64,000 nucleotides of DNA from Paracoccus aestuariivivens (GCF_009711225.1 NZ_WMIE01000004.1:62001-126000), one strand, 5' to 3'; shown: positions 55,347 through 64,000, numbered from the stretch's first letter. The notes: generated by a model from the letters alone, not told the origin. Numbers and translations: made by a program.

Positions 55347-56075
55347 CTAACCCGAGTCCTCGTCGGTAATCAGGGCGAGCTCGCGCATCTCGGAGCGATC
55401 AAGAACGCGGATATCCTCGGGCGGGGTGCGCAGGGCATAGGCCATCAGGCGCAGGTCGATGCCCATCTCGGTCAGGTAGTCCATCACGCTGGCCTGCGCG
55501 CGCTGCACATCGCTGACCGCCATGAAGGCAGGCAGCAGGGTGTTCTTGCCAAAATAATGCTGATGCACTCCGACTACGGCAGTGTCAGCGACTTCGCGTG
55601 TCGTGCCCGCCGCCAGCAGATAGGGACAGGCCGAGAGACAGACCGCCCCTTGCCCGACCTCGGTCGCGTAACCCGCCGCCCGAATTGTATGGCCCATAGC
55701 GAGTGCGTCCGACACCGATCCGCCCGAACTATCCAGCAAAACGCGGCTTGATTGCGGCCGCGTACTGTCCAGCCATGCAACGAACCGATCCGCGTCTCCG
55801 GGCGCGATCTGACCGGTTATGCGGATGATGTCGGCATCACTGGCAAATTCCAGCTTCTCGGGCATGGGGCGCATGGCCGGAGCACCAGTTCCAGCGGGTC
55901 GAAGATCGGGACGATAGGGCCTGATGCTGGGGCCCTGCGTCGAAGGCGCGAACAGGTTCGGGGCCGCGTTTCCTGTACCATGTCGCAGATCAAGCGCCAC
56001 GATGGCAGTACCCAGAACGACCTGCGAAAGAAGCACAAGCTTGATGGCTGCCTGCGGCGTCGACAGGAACCGCAT
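55347..56075 (-). CDS. Membrane-anchored Clp/SppA-fold protein (COG3904-like)
   Basis: Protein of 242 residues with one N-terminal membrane helix (about 10-30), a Pro-rich linker and a periplasmic domain of the Clp protease/crotonase fold. Conserved patterns are IIRITGQIAPGDADRFVAWL, VLLDSSGGSVSDALAMGHTI, AVCLSACPYLLAAG with candidate nucleophile Ser148, and VVGVHQHYFG with His171. This is the arrangement of predicted periplasmic proteins of the COG3904 type, whose proteolytic activity is unproven. One base separates its ATG from the stop of the upstream membrane-protein gene, so translation is probably coupled. Confidence 0.78.
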   Translation of the reverse strand: MRFLSTPQAAIKLVLLSQVVLGTAIVALDLRHGTGNAAPNLFAPSTQGPSIRPYRPDLRPAGTGAPAMRPMPEKLEFASDADIIRITGQIAPGDADRFVAWLDSTRPQSSRVLLDSSGGSVSDALAMGHTIRAAGYATEVGQGAVCLSACPYLLAAGTTREVADTAVVGVHQHYFGKNTLLPAFMAVSDVQRAQASVMDYLTEMGIDLRLMAYALRTPPEDIRVLDRSEMRELALITDEDSG

Positions 56076-56076
56076 T

Positions 56077-57351
56077 TCAGCTATCCGGCTTCGTCAGGGC
56101 GCGCGGGGCCTCGGCGGCACTGTCGGCACGGCGCAACTGATCCGCTGCAGCAAGGGCTGCCCGCAATTCGCCGACGGTCATCCGCTCGTCCGAGTCATGA
56201 TCGCCGCGCCCGCGACGGATCGCCGCCTGCACCACCATGATGATGAAGACCAGAACGGCGGGCAGCAGATCGATCGAGATCGCCCCAGCCCAAGCCGGCA
56301 CGAAGTTCCCGGCATAGACAATCACCGCATCAGCTGCCGAGATCGGCGCATAGACGGCCTCATCGGGCTGCGGAAGTGCCTCGACCTCGGCGGCTGCGCT
56401 GGTCAGGGTGCTGGCGCGCTGCTCGACAAGGCTCAGGACCGAATTGATCGTGCTGGACTGGCCCGCCCGCATCTCGGCGGTCGAACCGTCCAGCTCGGGC
56501 AAGACGACCGCATCCGACAGATCCTTGGCCGCGCGGGCGACCAAGGGCGCAGGGTTCAACTGGCGAAGCTGGGTGATCAGGCCCGCCAGCTGGACTGCAT
56601 CCTCGGAGAAACGGACCGTCCGGTCCTCTAGCGGCCCCGGCTCGACCGAGGTTCCGCGCATCCGCGACAGGATGGCATTGCCATCGGCGAAGGTTGTCTC
56701 GATCGGTTCGGCCACGCCCGCAAGCTGCGCCTCGAGTGCCTGAAGTTCGGCGCCTTTCTGGGTCAGCACGCGAAAAACCGCGCCACGGCCCGAAAAACCA
56801 GACAAAGTGCCTCCGGCTTCCTGCTGGGACAGATCGTCGAAACTTTGCCGGACCCGCGCGACATCGCGCGCCAGCGACTGGCCAGCGACCGCATTCGAAT
56901 GCGCACGCTCCAGCGACGCCTGATAATGCTGGACCGTATTGGCCATATGGGTCTCGACAGCGGCGCTGCCAGCAAGGGCGGCAGCGTTCAGCCACGAGGA
57001 CATAGCGACAATCGCCACGCAGCCCAATGCCATCGTCAAAAGCAGCCCCACCCGCGACGCGGCGCTGCGGACCGCTGGCAGCAAGCGCATCATATAGGAC
57101 CAGAAGACGAAAATCCCGACCGAGACGGCAATCGAGTAGGACAGCGCCGCGAAGGTCGTCCACAGGCCCGGATTGTCCAGCAGCGTCCGCACGCCTAGAT
57201 AGGTATAGATCCCCGATGCCGCCGCCAGCACGCCAAGCGCGGTCGAGGAAAACGTATCGAGCCAGTCTAGATGGCGCTCAAGCTCGCGCGCGTACCGGTC
57301 TCCGGAACGGCTGGAACCCGAACTTTCGCCTGTCCGTGGCATGTCACTCAT
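56077..57351 (-). CDS. Unassigned four-helix membrane protein with periplasmic coiled coil
   Basis: Not recognised as a named family. The 424 residues show three N-terminal membrane helices (about 35-58, 66-88, 98-120), a long helical, Ala/Gln/Glu-rich segment of about 220 residues likely in the periplasm (SAAVETHMANTVQHYQASLE onward), and a fourth helix near 350-375 (LLPAVLVFIIMVVQAAI), then an acidic cytoplasmic tail (GRGDHDSDERMTVGELRAAL). Topology resembles a sensor or scaffold rather than a transporter. It is translationally linked to the Clp-fold gene and sits 114 bases downstream of the cytochrome gene. Confidence 0.75.
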   Translation of the reverse strand: MSDMPRTGESSGSSRSGDRYARELERHLDWLDTFSSTALGVLAAASGIYTYLGVRTLLDNPGLWTTFAALSYSIAVSVGIFVFWSYMMRLLPAVRSAASRVGLLLTMALGCVAIVAMSSWLNAAALAGSAAVETHMANTVQHYQASLERAHSNAVAGQSLARDVARVRQSFDDLSQQEAGGTLSGFSGRGAVFRVLTQKGAELQALEAQLAGVAEPIETTFADGNAILSRMRGTSVEPGPLEDRTVRFSEDAVQLAGLITQLRQLNPAPLVARAAKDLSDAVVLPELDGSTAEMRAGQSSTINSVLSLVEQRASTLTSAAAEVEALPQPDEAVYAPISAADAVIVYAGNFVPAWAGAISIDLLPAVLVFIIMVVQAAIRRGRGDHDSDERMTVGELRAALAAADQLRRADSAAEAPRALTKPDS

Positions 57352-57465
57352 GCGGTCCTCGCGCCAATGATGTGGTTACGAAAGCAAGCTAGTCGGATAT
57401 CGCCTGTTTCTCAGGCCATAACTGCTCACGCATCTTCACAGTCGCGCCAGATCGGAATGATTATC

Positions 57466-58062
57466 TTAGCTTGGACAGGCGGCTCCGGTGTCGATCCACG
57501 CCCGCGTCAACGCACCGAACAGCTCCTGACTGCCCGGAGCGGGTGTCCGCCCTTCGCCGGGTTCCCAGCCCCAACCGACCAGTCCGTCATGGGCATTATG
57601 TTCGTGCAGATCCTCAAGCGACTTGCCGCCATTGCGTTCGGGGTCTTTGATCTGCGTGCAGATGTCAGCCAGACTGGCCCCCTGCCAGCCCATGCTGACC
57701 GGAGCCAAGGACCACGGCTCATGCCCCGGAATGCTGCCGCTTCCCGACGTCAGCTGCATGTTGGCCGTCCCGTGGCACACGTTGCAATTCATCCCCGCCG
57801 CTCCGAAATCGGCCTCGCCCCGGACAACCGGCGGCGAGTGCGGATGCATGTCGTCACCCTGTGTCGGCCCTCCTGTCACGGGATGGCAGTTCAGGCAGCG
57901 CGGATGGGTCAGCACCTTGCCCATTTCCTCGAACAGCGCGACCGAGCGCGCCTGTTCATCTGCAATTCCCGCGAATGCATCGGGACCGGAAAGCCCATCT
58001 TGCGCCCAGACCGGAGCCGCGCAGAAAACAGCGGTCGCAACCGCCCACATCACATGCTTCAT
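57466..58062 (-). CDS. Periplasmic di-haem cytochrome c of the Ior system
   Basis: Protein of 198 residues with a Sec signal peptide (MKHVMWAVATAVFCAAPVWA). Two covalent haem sites are present, CLNCH and CNVCH. Candidate distal ligands are among the downstream methionine and histidine residues (MHPHSPPV, GHEPW). The ATG at 58062 overlaps the iorB stop by four bases, indicating coupled translation and making it the likely electron acceptor of the periplasmic IorAB enzyme. Similar small cytochromes occur next to isoquinoline-oxidoreductase-like genes. Confidence 0.86.
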   Translation of the reverse strand: MKHVMWAVATAVFCAAPVWAQDGLSGPDAFAGIADEQARSVALFEEMGKVLTHPRCLNCHPVTGGPTQGDDMHPHSPPVVRGEADFGAAGMNCNVCHGTANMQLTSGSGSIPGHEPWSLAPVSMGWQGASLADICTQIKDPERNGGKSLEDLHEHNAHDGLVGWGWEPGEGRTPAPGSQELFGALTRAWIDTGAACPS

Positions 58063-60200
58063 GACATCGCCCCGCCGATCGGCAGATAGTGCTGGATCTG
58101 GCCCGACAAGGCGCGCCATGCGTTCGCCATCGCCGGTCCAAGCGGAGGAACGCCCGGCTCTCCGACACCGGTCGGGTCGGCCTCGCTGGCAATGATCGCA
58201 ACCTCAACCGCGGGCATTTCCGATATCCGCAGCATAGGGTAATCGTCGAAATTCGATTGCTCGACCTCGCCGCCCTCACCAAGTGTGATCCTGCTATGCA
58301 GCACCGTGCCAAGCGCATAGCCGATGCCGCCCTCCATCTGGGCGCGGATGATGTTTGGATTGACCGCGATCCCGCAATCGACCGCGCACCAGACGCGCGT
58401 GACCTTGGGAATCCCCGCCTGATTCTCGACCTCGACCACCTGCGCGACATAGGTGTTGAAGCTTTTCGCCCAAGCGATGCCGTAGCCCTTGCCGTCACGC
58501 ACCGGTCCGGTCCACCCCGAGATTTCGGCGACTTTCTCGATCACGCCGCGCTCGCGCAACGCATCTGCGGGCAGCAATTCCAGCCTACCTTGCACCGGAT
58601 CCTTTCCGGCTGCCTCGAGCACCTCGTCAAGGAAGGTTTCGACCGCATAGGCCGTATGGGTATGGCCGACCGAGCGCCACCACAGCACCGAAACCGGACT
58701 CTCCATCCGCGCCCAGCCGATCCGCCTTGCGCCGAACTGATAGGGCAAGCCCGTCGATCCCTCGAACGAGGAATTGTCGGGGCCGCCTTGCAGCATCGCT
58801 TCCAAAGGCGTGCCCATCATGATGGATTGGTTCGCGACAGTATTCTCCCACGCGATGATCTTGCCCTCGGCGTCGATACCCGCACGGAAGCGATGGACGG
58901 TCATCGGACGATAATAGCCGCCCTTGACGTCATCCTCGCGTGTCCAGACCAGCTTGAAGGCTCCGTCGCGTCCTGCCGCCTTGGCGATCTCGGCCGCCTC
59001 GGATGCAAGATGAGCCGAGCCCTGCGCGCGTCGCCCGAACGACCCGCCCGCAAGCAGCACGTTGATCGAGACATCCTCGACGGGAATGCCCAGAACCGCG
59101 GCGACGGTCGGGCGGTCGAAAGTCGGAAACTGGCTGCCAAACCACATTTCGGCCTTGCCGCCCCTGACTTCGATCACCGCATCCAGCGGCTCCATCGGGG
59201 CATGGGCGAGGTAGGGAAAGCGGTATTCGGCCTCAAGCACCTTGGCGGCGCCCGACATGACCGAGACGTCACCCTTTTCCTCGACCGTGACACCGCCTTC
59301 GGCTGCGGCCTTGGCGAAAGCGTCAAACATCTGGGCCGAACTGCGGGTTTCCGCCGCGGTGTCGTCCCACTTGACCACCAAGGCATCGCGGCCCTTCAGC
59401 GCAGCAAAGGTATTCGTCGCATAGACCGCGACGCCCGAGCCGATCTGGCGCACCATCTCGACCCCTTTTACCGCCAACGCCGCCTTGTCGTCGAACGAGG
59501 CCACCTTGGCTCCGAACTTCGGTGGATGCGCGACAACAACTGTCAGCATGCCATCGCGGTAGACGTCCAGCGTGAACTGCGCCGTGCCATTGGTCTTGCC
59601 AACCGTATCCAACTTGGGCCGGTCCTTGCCGATCAACACGAACTGGTCCGCCGTCTTGACCGGAGGATCATCAGGCACCGGTTCCTTCGCCGCCGCAGCT
59701 GTCAAGGCTCCGAAACCTGATTTGTGCCCCGAGGCCGCGTGCGAGACGGCTCCGGCCGCGACCGAAATCTCGGCCGCCGGAACACCCCATTCCCTGGCGG
59801 CGGCCGCGACCAGCATGGCCCGACAGGCGGCGCCCGCCTTGCGCATCTGCATGAAGCTATTCGCCATCGCGGTCGATCCGCCCGTACCCTGCAAACCGAA
59901 GGCAAGATTGGCATATAGCTGGTCATTGGCCGGAGCGCCCTCGGCCCGCATCTGCGACCAGTCGGCATCCAGTTCCTCGGCGACCAGTGTCGCAAGTCCG
60001 GTATAGGGGCCCTGCCCCATTTCGATATGTTTGATCAGCACGGTGACGATATCGTCTGTGCCGATCCGGATGAACGCGTTCGGTGCAAACGGTCTTGCGA
60101 CGGTCATCTGCGCCCGACCGCGCCCCAAAGGCAGCATCAGGCCCAGCGTCAGCCCCGCGCTACCGGCCAGAAAACCCCGGCGGGTGGTAATCACGCCCAT
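58059..60200 (-). CDS. iorB: Molybdopterin-binding subunit of Ior-type aldehyde/N-heterocycle oxidoreductase
   Basis: Large molybdenum hydroxylase subunit of 713 residues. A Tat signal is at the N-terminus (TTRRGFLAGSAGLTLGLMLP), so the enzyme works in the periplasm. Molybdenum-cofactor motifs include HIEMGQGPYTGLATLVAEEL, AGGSFGRRAQ and, near the end, GVGEPGVPPLGPA with the catalytic glutamate. The family covers isoquinoline 1-oxidoreductase and membrane aldehyde dehydrogenases, which hydroxylate the substrate using water. The true substrate is unknown. It lies three bases downstream of iorA and is coupled to the cytochrome gene. Confidence 0.93.
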   Translation of the reverse strand: MGVITTRRGFLAGSAGLTLGLMLPLGRGRAQMTVARPFAPNAFIRIGTDDIVTVLIKHIEMGQGPYTGLATLVAEELDADWSQMRAEGAPANDQLYANLAFGLQGTGGSTAMANSFMQMRKAGAACRAMLVAAAAREWGVPAAEISVAAGAVSHAASGHKSGFGALTAAAAKEPVPDDPPVKTADQFVLIGKDRPKLDTVGKTNGTAQFTLDVYRDGMLTVVVAHPPKFGAKVASFDDKAALAVKGVEMVRQIGSGVAVYATNTFAALKGRDALVVKWDDTAAETRSSAQMFDAFAKAAAEGGVTVEEKGDVSVMSGAAKVLEAEYRFPYLAHAPMEPLDAVIEVRGGKAEMWFGSQFPTFDRPTVAAVLGIPVEDVSINVLLAGGSFGRRAQGSAHLASEAAEIAKAAGRDGAFKLVWTREDDVKGGYYRPMTVHRFRAGIDAEGKIIAWENTVANQSIMMGTPLEAMLQGGPDNSSFEGSTGLPYQFGARRIGWARMESPVSVLWWRSVGHTHTAYAVETFLDEVLEAAGKDPVQGRLELLPADALRERGVIEKVAEISGWTGPVRDGKGYGIAWAKSFNTYVAQVVEVENQAGIPKVTRVWCAVDCGIAVNPNIIRAQMEGGIGYALGTVLHSRITLGEGGEVEQSNFDDYPMLRISEMPAVEVAIIASEADPTGVGEPGVPPLGPAMANAWRALSGQIQHYLPIGGAMS

Positions 60201-60203
60201 GGC

Positions 60204-60662
60204 CTAACCCTCCAGCGTTTTTGCGGCGTCGTGGATCGCTTGCCGGATGCGGACATAGGTCGCGCAGCGGCAGACATTTCCGGCCATGGCATCGTTGATG
60301 TCACCATCCGTCGGCTTCGGGATGGCCTGCAGCAATGCCGTCGCCGACATGATCTGGCCAGACTGGCACCAGCCGCATTGCGGCACGTCGATCGCGGTCC
60401 AAGCTGCACGCACGGCGTCAGCCTCGGGGCCCTCGATTGCTTCAATGGTGACGATCTCGCTGCCCTCGACCATCGAGATCGGCGTGACGCAGGACCGGCG
60501 CGGCATGCCGTCCAGCATCACGGTACAGGCGCCGCATTGTGCAATCCCGCACCCGAACTTAGTGCCGGTCAGCCGCAACTCGTCGCGCAATACCCAAAGC
60601 AGCGGAGTGTCCGGATCAATGTCGAGATCATGGTCCCGACCGTTCACACGAAAGGTGGTCAT
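60204..60662 (-). CDS. iorA: [2Fe-2S] subunit of Ior-type oxidoreductase
   Basis: Iron-sulfur subunit of 152 residues with two [2Fe-2S] clusters. The plant-type ferredoxin ligands are in KFGCGIAQCGACTVMLDG plus the cysteine of RRSCVTP; the second cluster is formed by QCGWCQSGQ and GNVCRCATY. It has no signal of its own and should ride with IorB through Tat. First gene of the seven-gene minus-strand cluster, so the promoter must lie in 60663-60941. Confidence 0.95.
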   Translation of the reverse strand: MTTFRVNGRDHDLDIDPDTPLLWVLRDELRLTGTKFGCGIAQCGACTVMLDGMPRRSCVTPISMVEGSEIVTIEAIEGPEADAVRAAWTAIDVPQCGWCQSGQIMSATALLQAIPKPTDGDINDAMAGNVCRCATYVRIRQAIHDAAKTLEG

Positions 60663-60941
60663 GCCTGGCCTCGTTAGCTGGGCTACCCGACCATGATGCG
60701 CCGCAACCGTTTCAGGTCAAGCGCGAATTCCGGCAATTGCGGTGCAACTAGGCAACCGACGCAGTTGTGATCACGGTTCCGCGCATATTAACCATTTGAT
60801 TAGATGACTCTTGTATCCGTTTTTGCGAGAATGGAGCATCAAGGAAACTCGGCCTCGTTTTGGCCGGACTTTAGGGTTTAAAACCGTCTCGGGTTCAGAC
60901 GTAGTTAACTGGTGTAATTATTACAGATTGAGGCCTCGCTC
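60663..60941. other. Divergent iorA/glycosyltransferase intergenic region
   Basis: AT-rich gap of 279 bases with no supported gene, expected to hold both promoters. GTAAT-T-ATTAC at 60914-60924 is a short perfect dyad 18 bases before the glycosyltransferase start. CGGCC/GGCCG (60850-60854 and 60862-60866) could form a small hairpin. No assignment is made. Confidence 0.5.
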
Positions 60942-61934
60942 ATGACGACAGAGCCAAACTCGAGCAGCATTGCGGTTATTGTTGTGAATTTCGGAACGGC
61001 CAATCTGGCAATCGCCGCGGTCGAAAGCGTTCTTGCCCGTGAACACGGCGACCGCATCATCGAAGTACATCTCGTCGACAATGCCTCGCCCGGAAACGAT
61101 GCCTCGGATTTCCTGCGCATCCACCAAGAACGGTCATGGGGGGAGCGCGTCACATTGTGGCTTGAAACCGAGAACCACGGCTTTGGTCGGGGCAACAATG
61201 TCGTCATCGACAGGCTGGCACACCGCTCCGACCCGCCCGATTACGTTTTCTTGCTGAACCCCGATGCCGCCTTGGAAAACGAGGCCTTGGTGATCCTCGC
61301 GGACAAACTCGATGCTTCTCCGGAAATCGGGGCTGTCGGTGCGGGGATCTCGCTGCCCTCAGGAAAGCCTGTTGCGGCAGCTTTCCGATTTCCTTCGGCA
61401 ATCCGCGAGTTCGTTCAAGCCGTGAATTTCGGACCGCTGACGCGATTGATGTCGACCAGTTTGGTACCCTTGCCCGCGGATCACCCCGAGGGGGCAGTCG
61501 ATTGGGTGGCGGGCGCTGCCGTCATGTTCCGCATGTCCATCCTGCGTGCCGAGAAAGGCTTTGATCCGGATTTCTTCCTTTACTACGAAGAGGTCGAGTT
61601 GATGCACCGCATCCGGCGGGCGGGGTATCAGATCCACTACGTCCCCCGCGCGCGCGTGCAACATGCCGAAGGCGCGTCGACCGATGAAAAAAGCCAACGG
61701 CAGGAACGTCGCGGTCGTCCGGCTTATTGGTATCGTTCCTGGATGCTCTATTACGTCAAGACGCGGGGTCAGCGCGGGGCGATCCTTGCGGGGCTGGCAT
61801 GGATCGCGGGTGCATTGATCAATATTCCACTTTCCATTCTGCGCGGAAAAGGCCCAATAATGCCCAAGAATTTTCTGAAAGATTTTCCAAGGCTTGTGAT
61901 GCTACCCCTCTTGATGGGCAAGATCGATGTTTGA
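60942..61934 (+). CDS. Family 2 glycosyltransferase (rhamnosyltransferase-like)
   Basis: Protein of 330 residues with the GT-A fold of WbbL-type enzymes. It starts [20 protein letters not shown], has [24 protein letters not shown], the DXD-like metal site LLNPDAALE, and acceptor-region motifs [11 protein letters not shown] and [21 protein letters not shown]-terminal hydrophobic stretch (about 275-300) may associate it with the membrane. The stop overlaps the acetyltransferase start by eight bases. It probably adds a sugar to a surface polysaccharide or lipid carrier. Confidence 0.9.
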   Translation: MTTEPNSSSIAVIVVNFGTANLAIAAVESVLAREHGDRIIEVHLVDNASPGNDASDFLRIHQERSWGERVTLWLETENHGFGRGNNVVIDRLAHRSDPPDYVFLLNPDAALENEALVILADKLDASPEIGAVGAGISLPSGKPVAAAFRFPSAIREFVQAVNFGPLTRLMSTSLVPLPADHPEGAVDWVAGAAVMFRMSILRAEKGFDPDFFLYYEEVELMHRIRRAGYQIHYVPRARVQHAEGASTDEKSQRQERRGRPAYWYRSWMLYYVKTRGQRGAILAGLAWIAGALINIPLSILRGKGPIMPKNFLKDFPRLVMLPLLMGKIDV

Positions 61935-62676
61935 CGGTCAAGGAGACTGGCAGGAGCGCGCGGTCAAGGATCGGCGGTTCGCCCCCTCGCTTGGCGATCG
62001 CGACAACAACCCTTCCGGGATTGGCTTTTGGGCGTTGGTGGCGGAAGATTACCGCACCCATGGCCGCAGGTTTTTCGCCGACGGTTTCGAGGTGCTGTTC
62101 TGGCATCGCTTCGGCAACCTGCGCATGGGGATGCCCAAGCTTCTGCGCGCACCGATGACGCTGCTTTATCGCTTTATGTTCCACGTCGTTTCACGCCGCA
62201 CCGGCATCTACCTGCCCTATACGGTCCGCGTTGGCAGGCGGGTGAAGTTCGAGCATTTCGGAGGGATGATCCTCGTCGCTCAATGGATCGGTGACGATGT
62301 CGTTCTGCGGCAAAACACGACATTCGGCATCGCTCGCGTCGACAAGCTGCATGATCGTCCCGTGATTTGTAACGGCGCAGAAATTGGCGCAGGTGCGGTC
62401 ATCCTTGGCGCGGTCAAGATCGGTGAAGGTGCGGTTGTCGGGGCCAATGCCGTCGTCCGGCACGATGTCGACCCCTATATGATCGTCGGCGGTGTTCCGG
62501 CCAAAGTGATCGGCTCGATCGACGGTCGCAATGCGGCAACTGGCCATTCATCCATGCGCGACGGGATGCGTCTAGCCAATGAACCGTCCGGTCCTAATCC
62601 AACCAAACCGCTCAGTAAAACCGCAAACCCCCGACGTCAGGCTTTTCCGGACAAGCGAAGCGATCTCAACGCGTAA
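61927..62676 (+). CDS. Hexapeptide-repeat acetyltransferase (serine acetyltransferase-like)
   Basis: Protein of 249 residues. A helical N-terminal domain of about 85 residues precedes a left-handed beta-helix of hexapeptide repeats (about 95-200: [13 protein letters not shown], then [20 protein letters not shown] and [14 protein letters not shown]) ending with the usual [12 protein letters not shown]. These features match serine acetyltransferase-like and sugar O-acetyltransferases. Overlap with the glycosyltransferase gene points to acetylation of a glycan rather than serine. The last 45 residues are polar and probably disordered. Confidence 0.85.
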   Translation: MFDGQGDWQERAVKDRRFAPSLGDRDNNPSGIGFWALVAEDYRTHGRRFFADGFEVLFWHRFGNLRMGMPKLLRAPMTLLYRFMFHVVSRRTGIYLPYTVRVGRRVKFEHFGGMILVAQWIGDDVVLRQNTTFGIARVDKLHDRPVICNGAEIGAGAVILGAVKIGEGAVVGANAVVRHDVDPYMIVGGVPAKVIGSIDGRNAATGHSSMRDGMRLANEPSGPNPTKPLSKTANPRRQAFPDKRSDLNA

Positions 62677-62680
62677 GACT

Positions 62681-63100
62681 TCAAGCTCCTAGCGGAAGGG
62701 GGAAAACACGATCATAAGCCCAATTGAATACAAAGGCATAGACCAGATAGAACAGCGCAAAGGCTATCTCCATAACCAGCGCCTCGCCCAATCCGATGTC
62801 CAGATACCATGCGATGAACGGCAGGAGCATAATCAGCAACCCGCCTTCAAACAGAACGGCATGGAGAACGCGCAGCGGCATGGTCTTTCTCACTGTTCCC
62901 AGGACGCGTTTCATGACTCGGTCGAACAGCAAATTGTATAGATAGTTCCAGCCGGTGGCGATCGACGCACCGACCACAGCCATCACGCCCACCTCATGAA
63001 CCTGCAATCCGAACCCCAGTGCCCCTAGCGGGGTTACAATCGCAAGGCCCAATAGCTCAAAGCTGATCGCGTGCCGAATACGGTCAGAGGTCGTGCGCAT
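62681..63100 (-). CDS. PACE-family multidrug/biguanide efflux protein
   Basis: Small membrane protein of 139 residues with four helices formed by two tandem bacterial transmembrane pair domains. Each repeat has a conserved start: RIRHAISFELLGLAIVTPLG in the first and MPLRVLHAVLFEGGLLIML in the second, with NWAYDRVFP at the C-terminus. This matches AceI-type proton-coupled exporters known for chlorhexidine and short-chain diamine efflux. It converges with the acetyltransferase gene, four bases between stops. Confidence 0.9.
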   Translation of the reverse strand: MRTTSDRIRHAISFELLGLAIVTPLGALGFGLQVHEVGVMAVVGASIATGWNYLYNLLFDRVMKRVLGTVRKTMPLRVLHAVLFEGGLLIMLLPFIAWYLDIGLGEALVMEIAFALFYLVYAFVFNWAYDRVFPLPLGA

Positions 63101-63349
63101 AGTTTCCCCATCGCTGGTCCGGGCCGTCCCGGTATGGTGCCCTGATGGGGGAGGTCGTCCTCGCGGGTTCGTCGTAGAGGAAATCCCGCAGGATTGTCCA
63201 GCCCCCGGACGACTGCACGAGTGGCGCGATAGTACGGATCATGCTGAATGGGAAAGGGTTGCGATCAGGTGGCCGAAAAATCGGCCCACCTGACCGCACC
63301 CTCTGAACCATCAACCAAGCAGTTCGTGCATCCCTGCGTCGGCCAATCG
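63101..63349. other. Intergenic region between PACE and QorB-like genes
   Basis: 249 bases on the minus strand upstream of the PACE gene and downstream of the QorB-like gene. A minus-strand frame of 76 codons crosses the PACE start but has no recognisable features. Nothing else stands out; a PACE promoter is expected. Confidence 0.45.
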
Positions 63350-64000
63350 CTACGCGTCTGCCTGAACACCAGCAAGTGCCGTCGCGACCACATCACGCAT
63401 CGGCGTTGTCGGACGCCCGATCAGACTGGACAATTGCTTGCTGTCGTCGAACAACGCGCCCTGCGAAGCGCCGGAATCCCAGCTTGCGATAGCCGCAGCC
63501 AGCGGCTTGGGCAAACCCACGGCCTCCAAAGCGGCAGCATATTCGGCTTCGGGAAGATCACGATAGGGAATGTCGCGGCCAGTCTGGCGCGAGATCTCGG
63601 TCGCCAAACCGGTCAGTGTGTAGCTGTCGTCACCGGCAAGTTCGTAAACCTTGCCATCATGTCCGTCGGTCGTAACAACTTTTGCCGCCGCCAAGGCATA
63701 ATCCGCGCGCGAAGCAGACGAGATGCGTCCGTCCTTGACGCTGCCGATGAGTGCGCCGTTCGACAATGCTGCGGGGATCGAGCCAGCGTAATTCTCGGTA
63801 TACCAGCCATTGCGCAAAATAGTGGTGCGCAAACCCGAATCCTTCAGCATTTGTTCGGTTTCGCGATGCTCAACTGCAAGGCTCAGCGGCGAGCTATCCG
63901 CATGAAGCAGGCTGGTATAGACAATGCGGGATACTGCGGCCGATTGCGCGGCCGTGATGACATTGCGGTGTTGCGCTGCGCGCTGGCCAACCTCACTGGA
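63350..64000 (-). CDS. QorB-like NAD(P)H-binding protein, N-terminus beyond right edge
   Basis: The frame runs open from the right edge to a stop at 63350, so the N-terminal Rossmann motif lies outside. At least 216 residues are visible. SSEVGQRAAQHRNVITAA, then IVYTSLLHADSSPLS and TILRNGWYTENYAG, match NmrA-like quinone oxidoreductase 2 (QorB). A stretch VYELAGDDSYTLTGLATEIS and IASWDSGASQGALFDDSKQL completes the family pattern. It would reduce quinones or act as a redox-sensing NADPH-binding protein. Confidence 0.88.
   Translation of the reverse strand, partial: SSEVGQRAAQHRNVITAAQSAAVSRIVYTSLLHADSSPLSLAVEHRETEQMLKDSGLRTTILRNGWYTENYAGSIPAALSNGALIGSVKDGRISSASRADYALAAAKVVTTDGHDGKVYELAGDDSYTLTGLATEISRQTGRDIPYRDLPEAEYAAALEAVGLPKPLAAAIASWDSGASQGALFDDSKQLSSLIGRPTTPMRDVVATALAGVQADA

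Noticed and set aside
58089..59720. Plus-strand frame of 543 codons
   Set aside because: Antisense to iorB, which has a Tat signal and all molybdenum-site motifs.
63084..63314. Minus-strand frame of 76 codons upstream of the PACE gene
   Set aside because: Overlaps the PACE start, no ribosome site or family features.
1..64000. tRNA, rRNA, CRISPR arrays, insertion sequences or prophage
   Set aside because: No cloverleaf-like intergenic element, regularly spaced repeat, transposase or phage protein was found on reading the sequence; intergenic gaps are short.

Overview
The window looks like a chromosomal segment of an alphaproteobacterium of the Rhodobacterales, most like Paracoccus. This is inferred from the high GC content, the gene families present and their arrangement: many ABC importers, a HutF/HutG-type histidine pathway, and a periplasmic Ior-type molybdoenzyme with XdhC and a MobA-like protein. 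No rRNA, tRNA, CRISPR array, insertion sequence or phage gene is visible. The segment reads as accessory transport and catabolism with few signs of mobile DNA. Both ends cut a gene: a glycosyltransferase on the left and a QorB-like NAD(P)H-binding protein on the right.

Layout. 1-7.1 kb (minus strand): a fused ABC ATPase, a 636-residue Tat-type binding protein, two permeases, then a MurG-like glycosyltransferase cut by the left edge. 7.2-8.8 kb: a DXD glycosyltransferase and a histidine phosphatase. 8.8-19.2 kb: a complete histidine utilisation locus, with hutC-hutF divergent from hutI-hutH-hutG-hutU, followed by a polar amino-acid ABC importer. 19.2-23.4 kb: a PLP decarboxylase and a cysteine-synthase-like gene, divergent from a winged-helix/TPR regulator broken by an in-frame amber codon. 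23.4-28.4 kb: a ferric-reductase-like membrane protein, a small intradiol-dioxygenase-fold protein, a sodium:alanine symporter and two alpha/beta hydrolases. 28.4-31.2 kb: a histidine kinase divergent from two response regulators. 31.2-35.1 kb: an Fbp-type ferric iron importer. 35.2-39.3 kb: an orphan TRAP binding protein and a PAP2-phosphatase autotransporter. 39.4-46.0 kb: an AGE-family sugar isomerase, a LacI regulator and a four-gene sugar ABC importer. 46.0-49.8 kb: an SbcC/SbcD-like (YhaN/YhaO-like) pair. 50.0-53.1 kb: ahpC-ahpF-oxyR. 53.4-60.7 kb: a seven-gene minus-strand cluster of iorA, iorB, a di-haem cytochrome c, a four-helix membrane protein, a Clp-fold periplasmic protease-like protein, xdhC and a MobA-like/barstar-like fusion. 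60.9-64 kb: a GT2 glycosyltransferase, a hexapeptide acetyltransferase, a PACE efflux protein and the partial QorB homologue.

How the genes work together. The hut genes break histidine down by the five-step route: HutH, HutU, HutI, then HutF and HutG. The adjacent importer probably supplies histidine, and HutC probably represses the locus through a 14-bp direct repeat in the hutF-hutI gap. IorA/IorB/cytochrome c form a periplasmic molybdenum hydroxylase. XdhC and the MobA-like domain would finish and insert its cofactor. Between enzyme and maturation genes sit two unassigned membrane/periplasmic proteins, and the last gene carries an unexpected barstar-like C-terminal domain. This cluster is the best candidate here for undescribed biology. 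Several transport operons have a perfect hairpin directly after the binding-protein gene, which fits processing that keeps binding protein in excess over permease.
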